Positions 18,102 to 26,903 are shown, counted from the stretch's first letter. The stretch: 64,000 nucleotides of DNA from Leucobacter chironomi DSM 19883 (GCF_000421845.1 NZ_ATXU01000007.1:1-64000), one strand, 5' to 3'. Translations and numbers: made by a program. The notes: generated from the letters alone by a model not told the origin.

Positions 18102-19487
18102 ATGACCCCGCTTCCCCCGCAGCCCATCAGCCCCCTCGACGGCCGCTACCGCGCCGCAGTCTCCGGCCTCGGCGACACCCTCTCCGAGGCGGGGCTCAAC
18201 AAGGCCCGGGTGCACGTCGAAGTCGAATGGCTCGCGTACCTCACCGAGCACTCGCTGCTGGGCGCGACGCCGCTGCCCGCGGCCGAGCTGCAGGCGCTGC
18301 GCGACTGGGCGGCGAACTTCGGCCAGGCCGAGATCGACCAGCTCGCCGAGACCGAGCGCACCACCCAGCACGACGTGAAGGCCGTCGAGTACCTCGTGCG
18401 CGGCAAGCTCGACGAGCTCGACCTCGGCCGCCTCGCCGAACTCACCCACGTGTGCTGCACGAGCGAGGACATCAACAACCTCTCCTACGCGCTGACCGTG
18501 AAGCAGGCGATCGCCGACGTGTGGCGCCCGAAGTTCGAGACCGTCATCGCCGAGCTCGCCCGCCAGGCCGAGCAGTACCGCGAACTGCCCATGATGAGCC
18601 GCACCCACGGCCAGCCGGCGACGCCGACGACGCTCGGCAAGGAGCTCGCGGTCTTCGTGCACCGCCTGGAGCGGCAGCTCAACCAGATCGACGACGTCGA
18701 ATACCTCGGCAAGTTCTCGGGCGCCACCGGCACCTTCGCCGCGCACCTCGCCGCGGATCCCCGCACCGACTGGGCGCAGGTCTCGCAGGAGTTCGTGGAG
18801 GGCCTCGGCCTCGACTGGAACCCCCTCACCACCCAGATCGAGTCGCACGACTGGCAGGCCGAGCTGTACACGCGGATCGCGCACGCCAACCGCATTCTGC
18901 ACAACCTCGCGACCGATATCTGGAGCTACATCTCCATCGGCTACTTCCGCCAGATCCCGGTCGCCGGCGCCACCGGTTCGTCGACAATGCCGCACAAGGT
19001 CAACCCGATCCGCTTCGAGAACGCCGAGGCCAATCTCGAGCTGTCGAACGCGATCCTCGACTCGCTGGCCGCCACGCTCGTGACCAGCCGCTGGCAGCGC
19101 GACCTCACCGACTCGTCGGCGCAGCGCAACATCGGCGTCGGCCTCGGCCACTCGGTGCTCGCGCTCGACAACATCCTCAAGGGGCTCGGCCAGATCGATG
19201 CCGCCCCCGAGGCGCTCGCGGCGGATCTCGACGCGAACTGGGAGGTGCTCGGCGAGGCGATCCAGACCGTGATCCGCGCCGAGGTGACGGCCGGCCGCTC
19301 CACGATCAAGGATCCCTACGCCGCGCTCAAGGAGCTCACCCGCGGCCGCCGCATCGGCCAGGCCGAGCTCGTCGAGTTCGTGCAGGGCCTCGAGATCGGC
19401 GACGAGGCGAAGCAGCGACTGCTCGCGCTCACGCCCGCCACCTATGTGGGCGACGCGGCGCGGCTGCTCGACTACCTGCAGCGCTAG
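18102..19487 (+). CDS. purB: Adenylosuccinate lyase
   Basis: The 461-residue protein belongs to the fumarase/aspartase superfamily. It has the signature GSSTMPHKVNPIRFE near residue 292, the CTSEDINN motif and the MMSRTHGQPATPTT catalytic histidine region. It performs two steps of purine synthesis: cleavage of SAICAR and of adenylosuccinate. The close match to IRFENAEANLE identifies it as PurB rather than argininosuccinate lyase or fumarase. The start has gagagg upstream. It stands alone and is closed by a strong hairpin 52 bp downstream. Confidence 0.96.
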   Translation: MTPLPPQPISPLDGRYRAAVSGLGDTLSEAGLNKARVHVEVEWLAYLTEHSLLGATPLPAAELQALRDWAANFGQAEIDQLAETERTTQHDVKAVEYLVRGKLDELDLGRLAELTHVCCTSEDINNLSYALTVKQAIADVWRPKFETVIAELARQAEQYRELPMMSRTHGQPATPTTLGKELAVFVHRLERQLNQIDDVEYLGKFSGATGTFAAHLAADPRTDWAQVSQEFVEGLGLDWNPLTTQIESHDWQAELYTRIAHANRILHNLATDIWSYISIGYFRQIPVAGATGSSTMPHKVNPIRFENAEANLELSNAILDSLAATLVTSRWQRDLTDSSAQRNIGVGLGHSVLALDNILKGLGQIDAAPEALAADLDANWEVLGEAIQTVIRAEVTAGRSTIKDPYAALKELTRGRRIGQAELVEFVQGLEIGDEAKQRLLALTPATYVGDAARLLDYLQR

Positions 19488-19538
19488 GGTGTGCGGATCC
19501 GCGCGATCCGCCGCCCCACCTGATCCGCGCGCCGCGCG

Positions 19539-19574
19539 CGCGAACGCCCCCGCCAGCTGACGGGGGCGTTCGCG
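19539..19574 (+). terminator. Hairpin terminator after purB
   Basis: Arms cgcgaacgcccccg (19539-19552) and cgggggcgttcgcg (19561-19574) form a perfect 14-bp stem with an 8-nt loop. The following cgcgatttcgccct is present twice in tandem, overlapping the 3' arm. T richness is low. Confidence 0.75.
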
Positions 19575-19732
19575 ATTTCGCCCTCGCGATTTCGCCCTCG
19601 CGATTGGCGCGTCACCGCTTCGTGGCGCATCAGGCGCGATGGCGGCTTCTGGGCGCGGTGCCGTCGACCCCGGTCCCTTGCCGCTTCACGACGAGATGTG
19701 CCAGAGTGGAAACATCCGATGAAAGGACCGCA

Positions 19733-20587
19733 GTGACCGAGAACCTCACGGCCGCCGACCGCTTCGCCCGTCAGCGCGTGCGCCACCGCTTCACCGCTCG
19801 CGAGGCCGTCGTGACGGCGGTGAGTTCGCCGGCCGAGCCGTTCATCCGCATCACGCTCTCCGGCCCAGACCTGCACGACTTCGTCTCGGACGGCCCCGCG
19901 GATCACGCCAGGCTCTTCTTCCCGCACCCGATCACCGGCGAGCTCGTCGCCCCCGCCCCCGTCGGGCCCGGTGAGGACGGCATCGTACGCCCCGAGGCGC
20001 CGATGTTCCCGCGCGACTTCACCCCTCTGAACCTGCGCACCGACCCCGACACGGGCCTGCGCGCCTTCGACGTCGACTTCCTGCAGCACCCCGATCCCGG
20101 CCCCGCATCGGCGTGGGCGGCCGCGGCTCAGCCCGGAGATCGGCTCGTGGTGGTGGGGCCCCGCGGCTCGGCGACCGCACCGCAGGGCGCCGACAGGCTG
20201 CTGCTGATCGTCGACCCCTCGGCGCTCCCCGCCGCCGCCCGCTGGATCGCCTCCGTGCCCGAGCGCACCGACATCGAGGTCGTCGTCGACGCCTCCCCCG
20301 CCGATCTCGAGTGGATCGAGCCCTACCTGCACGAGCAGGGCGGCCGGCCCGTGAACGTCACCGAGGCGTTCGGCACCCTCGCCGACGCCGCCACGGACGC
20401 CGGCATCGACGACGGCACCTTCCTCTTCGCGGCGGGCGAGGCCACCCGACTCATCCCGCTGCGCCGCCTGGTGAAGTACGAGTACGGGCTCCCCCGCGAG
20501 CAGTACGCTCTCAGCGGCTACTGGAAGCGCGGCATGGTGAACTTCGATCATCACGCCCCCATCGACCCCGAGGATCCCGAGGACTGA
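19733..20587 (+). CDS. Siderophore-interacting protein (FAD-dependent ferric reductase)
   Basis: The 284-residue flavoprotein has an N-terminal FAD-binding barrel (about 20-135), with ITLSGPDLHDFVSDGPADHARLFF and MFPRDFTPLNLR. The C-terminal SIP domain contains VGPRGS and the family end motif SGYWKRGM. Such cytoplasmic enzymes use NAD(P)H to reduce ferric siderophores and free the iron. The start GTG at 19733 has aaagga at 5 nt spacing. No siderophore transporter is adjacent. Iron regulation would be expected, but no clear operator is visible. Confidence 0.9.
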   Translation: MTENLTAADRFARQRVRHRFTAREAVVTAVSSPAEPFIRITLSGPDLHDFVSDGPADHARLFFPHPITGELVAPAPVGPGEDGIVRPEAPMFPRDFTPLNLRTDPDTGLRAFDVDFLQHPDPGPASAWAAAAQPGDRLVVVGPRGSATAPQGADRLLLIVDPSALPAAARWIASVPERTDIEVVVDASPADLEWIEPYLHEQGGRPVNVTEAFGTLADAATDAGIDDGTFLFAAGEATRLIPLRRLVKYEYGLPREQYALSGYWKRGMVNFDHHAPIDPEDPED

Positions 20588-20670
20588 GCGGCGGCGCGGG
20601 TGGCGGTGCCTGCGGTCCGCGGTGCGGATCGGCGGGCACGCTCGACGGCACGGATCCGCGAGACACGCCC

Positions 20671-20676
20671 TAGCAT
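20671..20676 (+). promoter_or_regulatory. -10 box of the LssY_C gene (leaderless)
   Basis: TAGCAT with 6 nt to the ATG at 20683 and no ribosome site. Confidence 0.5.
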
Positions 20677-20682
20677 GGTGCC

Positions 20683-21504
20683 ATGGGTTCCGTGCAGCGA
20701 TCGCGCATCTCAGTCACGGCCGTACTCGACGAGTTCTTCTTCGTGTACGCCGGGATCGCGGCCGTCTGGCTGGCCTGGCTCACCCTCACCGAGAGTTTCA
20801 GCTTCGGCTGGTTCGGCGTGCTGTCGGTCATCGCCTTCTGGGTGCTGCTCGCCTACCTGGCACTCCCCCGCGTGCACCGCATCCTCACCACCATCTACGT
20901 GCCCGACTACTTCATCGGACGCACCCGCACGAGCGACGGTCTGCTGGGCGACCCCATCAACCTCTCGCTGCGCGGCACCGAGCCGCAGCTGCACGAGGCG
21001 ATGGAGCGCGCGGGCTGGACCCGCGCAGACCCGGTCACGCTGCGCTCCTCGTGGGGCATCGTGGTGTCGACGGTGACGCGCCGCAGCTACGACCGCGCGC
21101 CGGTGAGCCCGCTGTTCCTCTTCGGGCGCATGCAGGACGTCGCCTACCAGCAGGAGGTCGCGGGCAACCCTGCGAAGCGCCACCACGTGCGCTTCTGGCG
21201 CACTCCCGACGGCTGGCTGCTGCCCGGCGGGGCCCGGGTCGATTGGCTGGGCGCCGGCACCTTCGATCGCGCGGTCGGCTTCTCGCTGTTCACGCTGCAG
21301 ATCACGCACAAGATCGACGCCGACATCGATGTGGAGCGGGATCACGTCGTCTCGACCGTGCTGAGCGCCAATCCGGCGGCGCACGTCGAGATCCTCGCCG
21401 ACTTCTCGACCGGCTACCACTCGCGCAACGGCGGGGGCGACACGATCCGCACCGACGGCGACCTGCCGGTCGTCGATCTGACCGGAACCGGAGGCGCCTC
21501 GTGA
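20683..21504 (+). CDS. LssY C-terminal-domain membrane protein
   Basis: The 273-residue protein has two N-terminal membrane helices (about 20-40 and 48-65) and then a soluble domain. That domain has GDPINLSLRGTEPQLHEAM, AGWTRADPVT and the HHVRFWR motif of LssY_C proteins. The domain occurs in lipid-related membrane proteins, and its biochemical role is not established. TAGCAT at 20671-20676 is followed by 6 nt and the ATG. Its stop overlaps the start of the next gene in a GTGA, so the pair is coupled. Confidence 0.8.
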   Translation: MGSVQRSRISVTAVLDEFFFVYAGIAAVWLAWLTLTESFSFGWFGVLSVIAFWVLLAYLALPRVHRILTTIYVPDYFIGRTRTSDGLLGDPINLSLRGTEPQLHEAMERAGWTRADPVTLRSSWGIVVSTVTRRSYDRAPVSPLFLFGRMQDVAYQQEVAGNPAKRHHVRFWRTPDGWLLPGGARVDWLGAGTFDRAVGFSLFTLQITHKIDADIDVERDHVVSTVLSANPAAHVEILADFSTGYHSRNGGGDTIRTDGDLPVVDLTGTGGAS

Positions 21505-21995
21505 CAGATCGGCCCCGCAAGCGCGCGGCGCTGGAACCCGCCGCCGCCCTCTTCGATCGGGAGACGGAGGCTGCGCCGCCGAGCCGCCGGCCGCTCTCCA
21601 TCTCCGGCGGCACCGCGCTCGTCGTCGCGCGCGCCGCGGGCACCGCGCTGTGGAGTGCGGCGCTGCTGCGCGAGTGGGGGCCGATCCGCGGCGAGCTCGA
21701 CCTCGATCCGGGTGAGTCCGGCGTTGTGCTCGGAGTGCTGCTCGGTTTCCAGGGGTTCTGGATGCTGCTGCTGCTCGCGCTCGCCTGGCTGGTCTGGCGC
21801 GGCGGCAACGGCGCGCGGCTGCTGGTGCTGTTCGGCGCGACCGCGAGCATCACGGCCTCCGCGGTGGCCTACTTCGCGGCCGGCGAGGAGATCACGGTGC
21901 GCACCACGTTGCTGACGCTCGCGCTCGACATCCTGATCCTGCTGGCGCTCTCCAGTCGGGATGCGCGCGCCTGGACGCGCCGTCGCCGCGACTGA
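21501..21995 (+). CDS. Membrane protein of unknown function, coupled to the LssY_C gene
   Basis: The 164-residue protein has a charged N-terminal 35 residues and four hydrophobic helices (about 38-155), and ends in a basic tail (RRRRD). I do not recognise a family. It starts at GTG 21501, inside the stop of the upstream LssY_C gene, and is likely a partner or accessory of that protein. Confidence 0.75.
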   Translation: MTDRPRKRAALEPAAALFDRETEAAPPSRRPLSISGGTALVVARAAGTALWSAALLREWGPIRGELDLDPGESGVVLGVLLGFQGFWMLLLLALAWLVWRGGNGARLLVLFGATASITASAVAYFAAGEEITVRTTLLTLALDILILLALSSRDARAWTRRRRD

Positions 21996-22084
21996 GACTG
22001 GCGAGCCGCTGCGGGCAGCAGGCCGCGAACGGCGTCCGGCGAGGTGCGACGCCAGTCGACGTCAGCCCGCGCAGACCCGGACGA

Positions 22085-22372
22085 TCAGTGCCAGTCTTCG
22101 CCCTCGGGTCGGTGCAGATCCTTGCGGGCTTCGAGGTCTTCCTGGCTCGGCTTCCCACCGAGGCCGACGAGCGCGACCATCATCACGGAGACGATGAACC
22201 CGACGCCCAGGAAGATGAGCGCGAGCACCCAGTCGCGGGTCGCCATGAGCACGATGACGCCCGCGAAGACGCCCAGCACGGCGGAGAAGCCGACGAGCTC
22301 GAGCGGTCGCAGGCGGTCACGGCGCGACGGGGTCACGGGATCCTGCGGTGCGGGCTCGTTGGGCTCAGTCAT
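22085..22372 (-). CDS. Small membrane protein, hypothetical
   Basis: The 95-residue protein has a Pro-rich N-terminus (MTEPNEPAPQDP), two hydrophobic helices (about 26-43 and 47-68) and a charged tail that ends in EDWH. No family is recognised. It follows the next upstream membrane gene by 33 bp on the same strand and probably shares its mRNA. Confidence 0.7.
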   Translation of the reverse strand: MTEPNEPAPQDPVTPSRRDRLRPLELVGFSAVLGVFAGVIVLMATRDWVLALIFLGVGFIVSVMMVALVGLGGKPSQEDLEARKDLHRPEGEDWH

Positions 22373-22405
22373 CGTCTGCTTTCAGTTCGGGGAGCGTGTG
22401 GGGGG

Positions 22406-22987
22406 TCAGCGCGCGTCGGCGGCGGGCTGCGCTGCGGCAGTCGCGCGACGGGTGTCGAACGCGGAGATGCCGAGGAAGACGCCGTTGAGCACGGCGTAGG
22501 CGCCGAAGAAGCCGAGCACGGCGACCGGGTCTTCGCGAACGAGCAGTGCCAGCAGCGCCAGCAGCACGCCGGAGGCGCCGAGCAGCGTGGAGTCTTGCCG
22601 GCTGCCGGGCTGCACCACGCCGCCGATGAATTCGAGCAGTGCGCTCACGAGCGACCAGGCGGCGATGAGCACCGCGAAGCCGATGGCGGAAGCGGTGAAC
22701 GGCACGATGACCGCGGCCGCGATCGCGACGATGCCGAGCATGAGCGGCAGCGAGCTGGGGCTCTTCGAGCGACGGGCGACCCACTCGATGAGGTGCGCGA
22801 CGCCGATGCCCCCGAGGGCCGCCGCGGTGATGCCGAGGTCGAAGCCGAGTCGCTCGTGCATGGTCGCGCTGAACGCGATCGCCAGGCCTGCGATGAGGAG
22901 CACAGCCACGCGCACCAGTCGCACGGGGCGGGAGACCGCGACGTGCGGGGTCGTCGGCTCCGCAGCGCTCGGAACAGCAGCGGACAT
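22406..22987 (-). CDS. Multi-pass membrane protein (possibly DUF308/HdeD-like)
   Basis: The 193-residue protein has six short hydrophobic segments arranged as pairs. The repeated GIVAIAAAVIVPF and AWSLVSALLEFIGG patterns recall HdeD/DUF308 proteins, though the match is only by eye. The ATG at 22987 has aaagggg at good spacing; an ATG at 23062 lacks such a site. The gene is transcribed away from the two 26-bp repeats and dnaB, with a small membrane gene downstream. The function is unknown. Confidence 0.72.
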   Translation of the reverse strand: MSAAVPSAAEPTTPHVAVSRPVRLVRVAVLLIAGLAIAFSATMHERLGFDLGITAAALGGIGVAHLIEWVARRSKSPSSLPLMLGIVAIAAAVIVPFTASAIGFAVLIAAWSLVSALLEFIGGVVQPGSRQDSTLLGASGVLLALLALLVREDPVAVLGFFGAYAVLNGVFLGISAFDTRRATAAAQPAADAR

Positions 22988-23080
22988 GAGACCCCTTTCT
23001 TCGTCTGGAAGTCTATCGCGTCCCGCCGCGAGCTCGCTGAGGGGCCGCCCGGCGTCGCTCACCGTGGGGAGACTCTACGG

Positions 23081-23106
23081 CCGCGCATCTACGCTTGCGG
23101 GATGCG
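23081..23106. repeat. 26-bp direct repeat, copy 1
   Basis: This copy begins ccgcgcatctacgcttgcgg and continues gatgcg. It is identical over 26 bases to the copy at 23156-23181. It lies in the non-coding stretch between dnaB and the membrane protein genes. Confidence 0.9.
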
Positions 23107-23155
23107 TCCCGGTGAACGGAACCCGCTCCTAGACGCGAGGGGGTCTGCCCTACCG

Positions 23156-23181
23156 CCGCGCATCTACGCTTGCGGGATGCG
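23156..23181. repeat. 26-bp direct repeat, copy 2
   Basis: Exact second copy, 75 bp after the first, ending 8 bp from the dnaB stop. It could be a regulator site, a duplication scar or a transcript-end element. Nothing else identifies it. Confidence 0.9.
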
Positions 23182-23189
23182 CCATAAAC

Positions 23190-24566
23190 TCAGACGCCCT
23201 GTGGCATGTCCTGGAAGCGCGAGTAGTGGCCCTGGAAGGCCACGGTGACGGTGCCCGTGGGCCCGTTGCGCTGCTTGGCGAGGATGAAGTCGGCCTCGCC
23301 CGCGCGCGGGCTGTCGCGGTCGCCCACGGCCTCGCGGTGCAGCAGGATGACCATATCGGCGTCCTGCTCGAGCGAGCCCGACTCTCGCAGGTCGCTGATG
23401 GCCGGCATCTTGTCGGCGCGCTGCTCGGAGGCACGGTTGAGCTGCGACAGCGCGATCACGGGTACGTCGAGCTCCTTCGAGAGCAGCTTGAGCGCTCGCG
23501 AGAACTCGCTGACCTCCTGCTGGCGACTCTCGGCCTTCTTGCCGCTCGACAACAGCTGCAGGTAGTCGATGACGACCATCCGCAAGCCGTGCTGCTGTTT
23601 GAGGCGGCGGCACTTCGCGCGGATCTCGACGAGGGTGAGGTTGGGGCTGTCGTCGATGAAGAGGGGGGCCTCGGCGACACGGGCCTGCGTGGCTGCGAGC
23701 TTCTGGAAGTCGCGGTTGTCGAGCGAGCCCTTGCGGAGCGTCTGCATCGGGATGGAGGCCTCGGCGGCGAGCAGTCGCATGGCGATCTCGGCGCGCCCCA
23801 TTTCGAGCGAGAAGAAGACGGTGGGAGCGTTCGCGTGCACGGAGGCGTTACGGGCCACGTCCATGGCGAGCGTCGACTTACCCATGGCCGGTCGGGCCGC
23901 GATGATGATCATCTGTCCGCCTGCGAAGCCGTTGGTCATGGCGTCGAGTTCGCTGAAGCCGGTGGGCACGCCGAGCATGCCGTCGGCCGCGCCGTTCGCC
24001 TTGTTGATCTCTTCGAGGGCGGCGTCGACGGCGAGGTGCAGCGGCACGTAGTCTTCGCCCTGGGCCTCGCCGGTGACGCCGTAGATCTCGGACTGGGCGA
24101 CGTTGACGAGGTCGATCGTCTCGCCCTCGCCGGCGTAGCCCATCTGCACGATGCGGGTGCCGGCCTCCACGAGTCGGCGCAGCAGCGCCTTCTCGGCCAC
24201 GATCTCGGCGTAGAAGCCGGCGTTGGCCGCGGTGGGGACGATGCTGGTGAGCGTGTGCAGGTACTCGGCGCCGCCGGCGCGCTGCAGCTCGCCGGCCTTG
24301 GTGAGCTCGTCGGTGACGGTGATGACGTCGGTCGGCTCGCCGCGCGAGTAGAGCGAGAGCACTGCCTCGTAGATGACCTCGTGCTTGGGCACGTAGAGGT
24401 CGGATCCCTTCAGCATTCCGGTGACGTCGGCGACGGCGTCCTTCGAGAGCAGCATGCCGCCGAGGGCGCTCTGCTCGGCGAGCAGGTCGTAGGGCGGGGT
24501 GCGCTCGTGGCCGCGGGGCTCGTCTGCCTCGAATGGATCCGAGATGCCCAGGTGTGCGATCGACAC
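23190..24566 (-). CDS. dnaB: Replicative DNA helicase
   Basis: The 458-residue protein has an N-terminal DnaB domain (PPYDLLAEQSALGGMLL at about 24-40) and a RecA-like helicase domain. Walker A is ARPAMGKST and Walker B is VVIDYLQLL. FILAKQRNGPTG is near the end. It is the hexameric fork helicase that binds primase and is loaded at oriC. The start is GTG 24566, with aaaggag at 7 nt. No intein interrupts the helicase domain, unlike in some actinobacteria. The upstream 500 bp hold a group of DnaA boxes. Confidence 0.97.
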   Translation of the reverse strand: MSIAHLGISDPFEADEPRGHERTPPYDLLAEQSALGGMLLSKDAVADVTGMLKGSDLYVPKHEVIYEAVLSLYSRGEPTDVITVTDELTKAGELQRAGGAEYLHTLTSIVPTAANAGFYAEIVAEKALLRRLVEAGTRIVQMGYAGEGETIDLVNVAQSEIYGVTGEAQGEDYVPLHLAVDAALEEINKANGAADGMLGVPTGFSELDAMTNGFAGGQMIIIAARPAMGKSTLAMDVARNASVHANAPTVFFSLEMGRAEIAMRLLAAEASIPMQTLRKGSLDNRDFQKLAATQARVAEAPLFIDDSPNLTLVEIRAKCRRLKQQHGLRMVVIDYLQLLSSGKKAESRQQEVSEFSRALKLLSKELDVPVIALSQLNRASEQRADKMPAISDLRESGSLEQDADMVILLHREAVGDRDSPRAGEADFILAKQRNGPTGTVTVAFQGHYSRFQDMPQGV

Positions 24567-25019
24567 TCGACGACTCCTTTTGTGTTGTCCGGGTCTGTTA
24601 CCGATTGATGAGACACCAGACCCCCGACATTCACGGTACGAGCACCGCAGGGGCGACTCAACCGACCGCAAATCAGGCCTGTGGATAACTAGGTGTATAA
24701 CTTGCCCATTTGAGCCACATCTTTTCCACACCGCTGGGGACAACTTGTGGAAAAGATTGAAGGTGGGGCGGTTTAATGCCTTTTGACCTGGTATTTTACG
24801 TTTCCACAGGGGAAAAGTTATTCAAGTTTCAGGTAGAGCTTGAGGCTTCCGCGGCGGGCGGGCATGTGGACAACTAGCGGGAAAACTCGCTCCTGTCAAA
24901 GCTTTTCGACAGCCCGCGCGCGCTGCGGCGTTCATCCGCCCGTCACCCCCCGGAAATCCGGCCGGAGAGCCCGCAAGACCCCGCTCGCAGCGCCGCCAGG
25001 ACGCCCCCGCGCGCACGAA
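24567..25019. promoter_or_regulatory. dnaB upstream region with a group of five DnaA-box-like sites
   Basis: This gene-free stretch lies between dnaB and rplI. It has TGTGGATAA (24680-24688, a perfect TTATCCACA on the minus strand), TTTTCCACA (24722-24730), TGTGGAAAA (24746-24754), GTTTCCACA (24800-24808) and TGTGGACAA (24865-24873, the actinobacterial TTGTCCACA). The DNA around the sites is locally AT-richer. It may let DnaA control dnaB, titrate DnaA, or mark a secondary origin-like element. Confidence 0.7.
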
Positions 25020-25054
25020 AGCGGGGCGGGATCCCGAAGGATGCCCGCCCCGCT
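25020..25054 (-). terminator. Hairpin terminator after rplI
   Basis: Arms agcggggcggg and cccgccccgct (11 bp) follow the rplI stop by 13 bp on the minus strand, closing the rpsF-ssb-rpsR-rplI operon. The T tail is weak. Confidence 0.75.
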
Positions 25055-25067
25055 CGAAACGCCGGGA

Positions 25068-25517
25068 TCAGCGCTGCGCGATGACCTGCAGGGTCACCTT
25101 GGCGTCGACGCCCTCGTGCAGGTGCACGACGGCCTCGTACTCGCCGGTCGACTTGATGGTCGGCACGGTGATCTTGCGCTTGTCGATCTCGCCGAGGCCC
25201 GCCTCGGAGACCGCTGCGGCCACGGCCGCGGGCTTCACCGAGCCGAACAGGCGGCCCTCAGCACCGGTCTTCGCGAACAGGCGGATCTTGCCCTCCTGCA
25301 GCTTGGCCTTGAGCGCCTGCGCGTCCTCGGCCGAAGCGAGCGCGCGAGCATCGCGCGCGGCACGGAGCTGCGCGACCTGAGCCTCGCCACCGCGAGTCCA
25401 GTGCACCGCGTAGCCCTGCGGCACGAGGTAGTTGCGTGCGTAGCCGTTCTTGACGTCGACGACGTCACCGGCGGAACCGAGGCCCTGGACCTCGTTCGTG
25501 AGAATTACCTTCGCCAT
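25068..25517 (-). CDS. rplI: 50S ribosomal protein L9
   Basis: The 149-residue L9 protein has an N-terminal RNA-binding domain, [20 protein letters not shown] followed by the [14 protein letters not shown] loop. A long connecting helix and a C-terminal domain follow. It binds 23S rRNA near the L1 stalk. It is the last gene of the rpsF-ssb-rpsR-rplI operon, 19 bp after rpsR, and a strong GC hairpin follows. Confidence 0.97.
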   Translation of the reverse strand: MAKVILTNEVQGLGSAGDVVDVKNGYARNYLVPQGYAVHWTRGGEAQVAQLRAARDARALASAEDAQALKAKLQEGKIRLFAKTGAEGRLFGSVKPAAVAAAVSEAGLGEIDKRKITVPTIKSTGEYEAVVHLHEGVDAKVTLQVIAQR

Positions 25518-25536
25518 GATGTTCTTCCTTCGCGGC

Positions 25537-25797
25537 TCAGCGGCCGGAGCCGGCGTAGGGGAGGAGCGCCATCTCGCGGGCGTTCTTCACGGCCTTCGCG
25601 ATCAGTCGCTGCTCCTGAACGGACACGCCGGTGATGCGGCGGGCGCGGATCTTGCCGCGCTCAGAGATGAACTTGCGCAGCGTCGCGACATCCTTGTAGT
25701 CGATGACGCCGACGGTCTGCTTCTTCGCGGGTGCGAGGGTCTTGGCGTTCTTACCCCGACCCGGCTTGCGGCCTGCGCCGCTGGACTTGCCTGCCAT
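25537..25797 (-). CDS. rpsR: 30S ribosomal protein S18
   Basis: The 86-residue S18 protein has the family core [17 protein letters not shown] and [19 protein letters not shown]. It has no zinc-binding Cys set. It dimerises with S6 on the 30S platform. The ATG at 25797 gives the usual length; a longer frame from 25839 adds an unlikely leader. It is in the S6 operon after ssb. S6:S18 together may regulate the rpsF leader (see 26766-26815). Confidence 0.96.
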   Translation of the reverse strand: MAGKSSGAGRKPGRGKNAKTLAPAKKQTVGVIDYKDVATLRKFISERGKIRARRITGVSVQEQRLIAKAVKNAREMALLPYAGSGR

Positions 25798-25851
25798 ATT
25801 TGGTCTCTTTTCGTGATGCGATCCGGCTGGCCGGATCAAGAAGTTGTCTGC

Positions 25852-26397
25852 CTAGAAAGGCTGCTCGTCGTCGAAGCCGCCACCGAAGTCGTTGCCGCCG
25901 CCGGAAGAAGCACCGCCCTGACCGGAGTTGGTCCAGGGGTTGCCTTCCTGCTGCTGCGCAGCGGGGCGACCCCAGCTGCTCTGACCCTGAGGCTGCTGGC
26001 TGCCGCCGCCGAAGCCGCCGACCTGGCCGCGCGACTGACCGCGGCTGACCTGAGCGGTGGCGAAGCGCAGCGACGGACCGACCTCTTCGACCTCGAGGTC
26101 GAGCGAGGTGCGCTGCTGCCCCTGGTTGTCGGTGTAGCTGCGCTGCGTGAGGCGGCCCTGCACGATGACGCGCATGCCCTTCGTGAGCGATGCCGCGATG
26201 TTGTCGGCGTATTCGCCGTACGCGCGGCATCCGAGCCACAGCGGTTCGCCGTCAGACCAATCGCCCGACTGACGGTCGCGCACGCGCGGCGTCGAGGCGA
26301 TCCGGAAGGTCACCCACGACTTGCCGGCCTGGCTCACGCGAGGCTCGGGGTCGGCAACGAGGTTGCCGACGACGGTGATCAGCGGCTCGCCGGCCAT
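25852..26397 (-). CDS. ssb: Single-stranded DNA-binding protein
   Basis: The 181-residue SSB protein has an OB fold in residues 1-115 (ITVVGNLVADPEPRV at the start). A Gly/Gln-rich linker follows, then the acidic tip DDEQPF that recruits replication and repair partners. The usual tip is DDxPF, so EQ is a mild variant. It is placed between rpsF (3-bp gap) and rpsR, the standard bacterial arrangement. Confidence 0.96.
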   Translation of the reverse strand: MAGEPLITVVGNLVADPEPRVSQAGKSWVTFRIASTPRVRDRQSGDWSDGEPLWLGCRAYGEYADNIAASLTKGMRVIVQGRLTQRSYTDNQGQQRTSLDLEVEEVGPSLRFATAQVSRGQSRGQVGGFGGGSQQPQGQSSWGRPAAQQQEGNPWTNSGQGGASSGGGNDFGGGFDDEQPF

Positions 26398-26400
26398 GAG

Positions 26401-26760
26401 CTACGCGCCCACCTTCGCGGCACGAGCGGCCTTGGCCTGCTCGCGCTTGGCCTGAGCAGCGCGCTGAGCGATGAGCTCGTCGGCGCGGAGCACCTTGGTG
26501 CGCAGCACGGCCTCGGAGAGACCCAGCTGACGGTCGAGCTCGGCGGTAGCCTCGGGGGTCGCGGAGAAGTTCACCACGACGTAGATGCCTTCGGCCTGCT
26601 TCTTGATCTCGTAGGCGAGACGGCGCTTGCCCCAGATGTCGACGTTCTCGATCTCGCCGCCCGCGTTGCGGATGACGCCGAGGAACTTGTCCATGCTGGG
26701 GGCCACGGTGCGCTCGTCGATACCCGGATCGAGGATCACCATGAGTTCGTACGGATGCAT
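26401..26760 (-). CDS. rpsF: 30S ribosomal protein S6
   Basis: The 119-residue S6 protein has the start motif [13 protein letters not shown] and the [18 protein letters not shown] core. The ATG at 26760 is set by the strong ribosome site GGAGGT, 9 nt upstream; an in-frame start at 26793 would put that site inside the gene. It is the first gene of the S6 operon, and its leader can fold over its own ribosome site. Confidence 0.96.
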   Translation of the reverse strand: MHPYELMVILDPGIDERTVAPSMDKFLGVIRNAGGEIENVDIWGKRRLAYEIKKQAEGIYVVVNFSATPEATAELDRQLGLSEAVLRTKVLRADELIAQRAAQAKREQAKAARAAKVGA

Positions 26761-26765
26761 TACTG

Positions 26766-26815
26766 ACCCACCTCCTTCGGACTTCACGGCCACAGGATTT
26801 CTGTGGCAGGAGGGT
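26766..26815 (-). promoter_or_regulatory. Possible S6:S18-type leader of rpsF
   Basis: In the rpsF mRNA, GCCACAG (26801-26807) pairs with CTGTGGC (26789-26795) in a 7-bp hairpin with a 5-nt loop. Outside this, ACCCTCC (26809-26815) can pair with the ribosome-site stretch GGAGGTGGGT (26766-26775) with one mismatch. An unpaired CCG follows each side of the inner stem. This agrees with known rpsF leaders that bind the S6:S18 dimer through a CCG. The assignment is inference. Confidence 0.5.
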
Positions 26816-26903
26816 GTTTATGCGGTGTGCCCGTGCACTGAGCAGATCGCTCTGCACGCAGACAACTAGAACAGCTTAGCACCTTCGCGCTGCGGCCGCC
26901 CGG

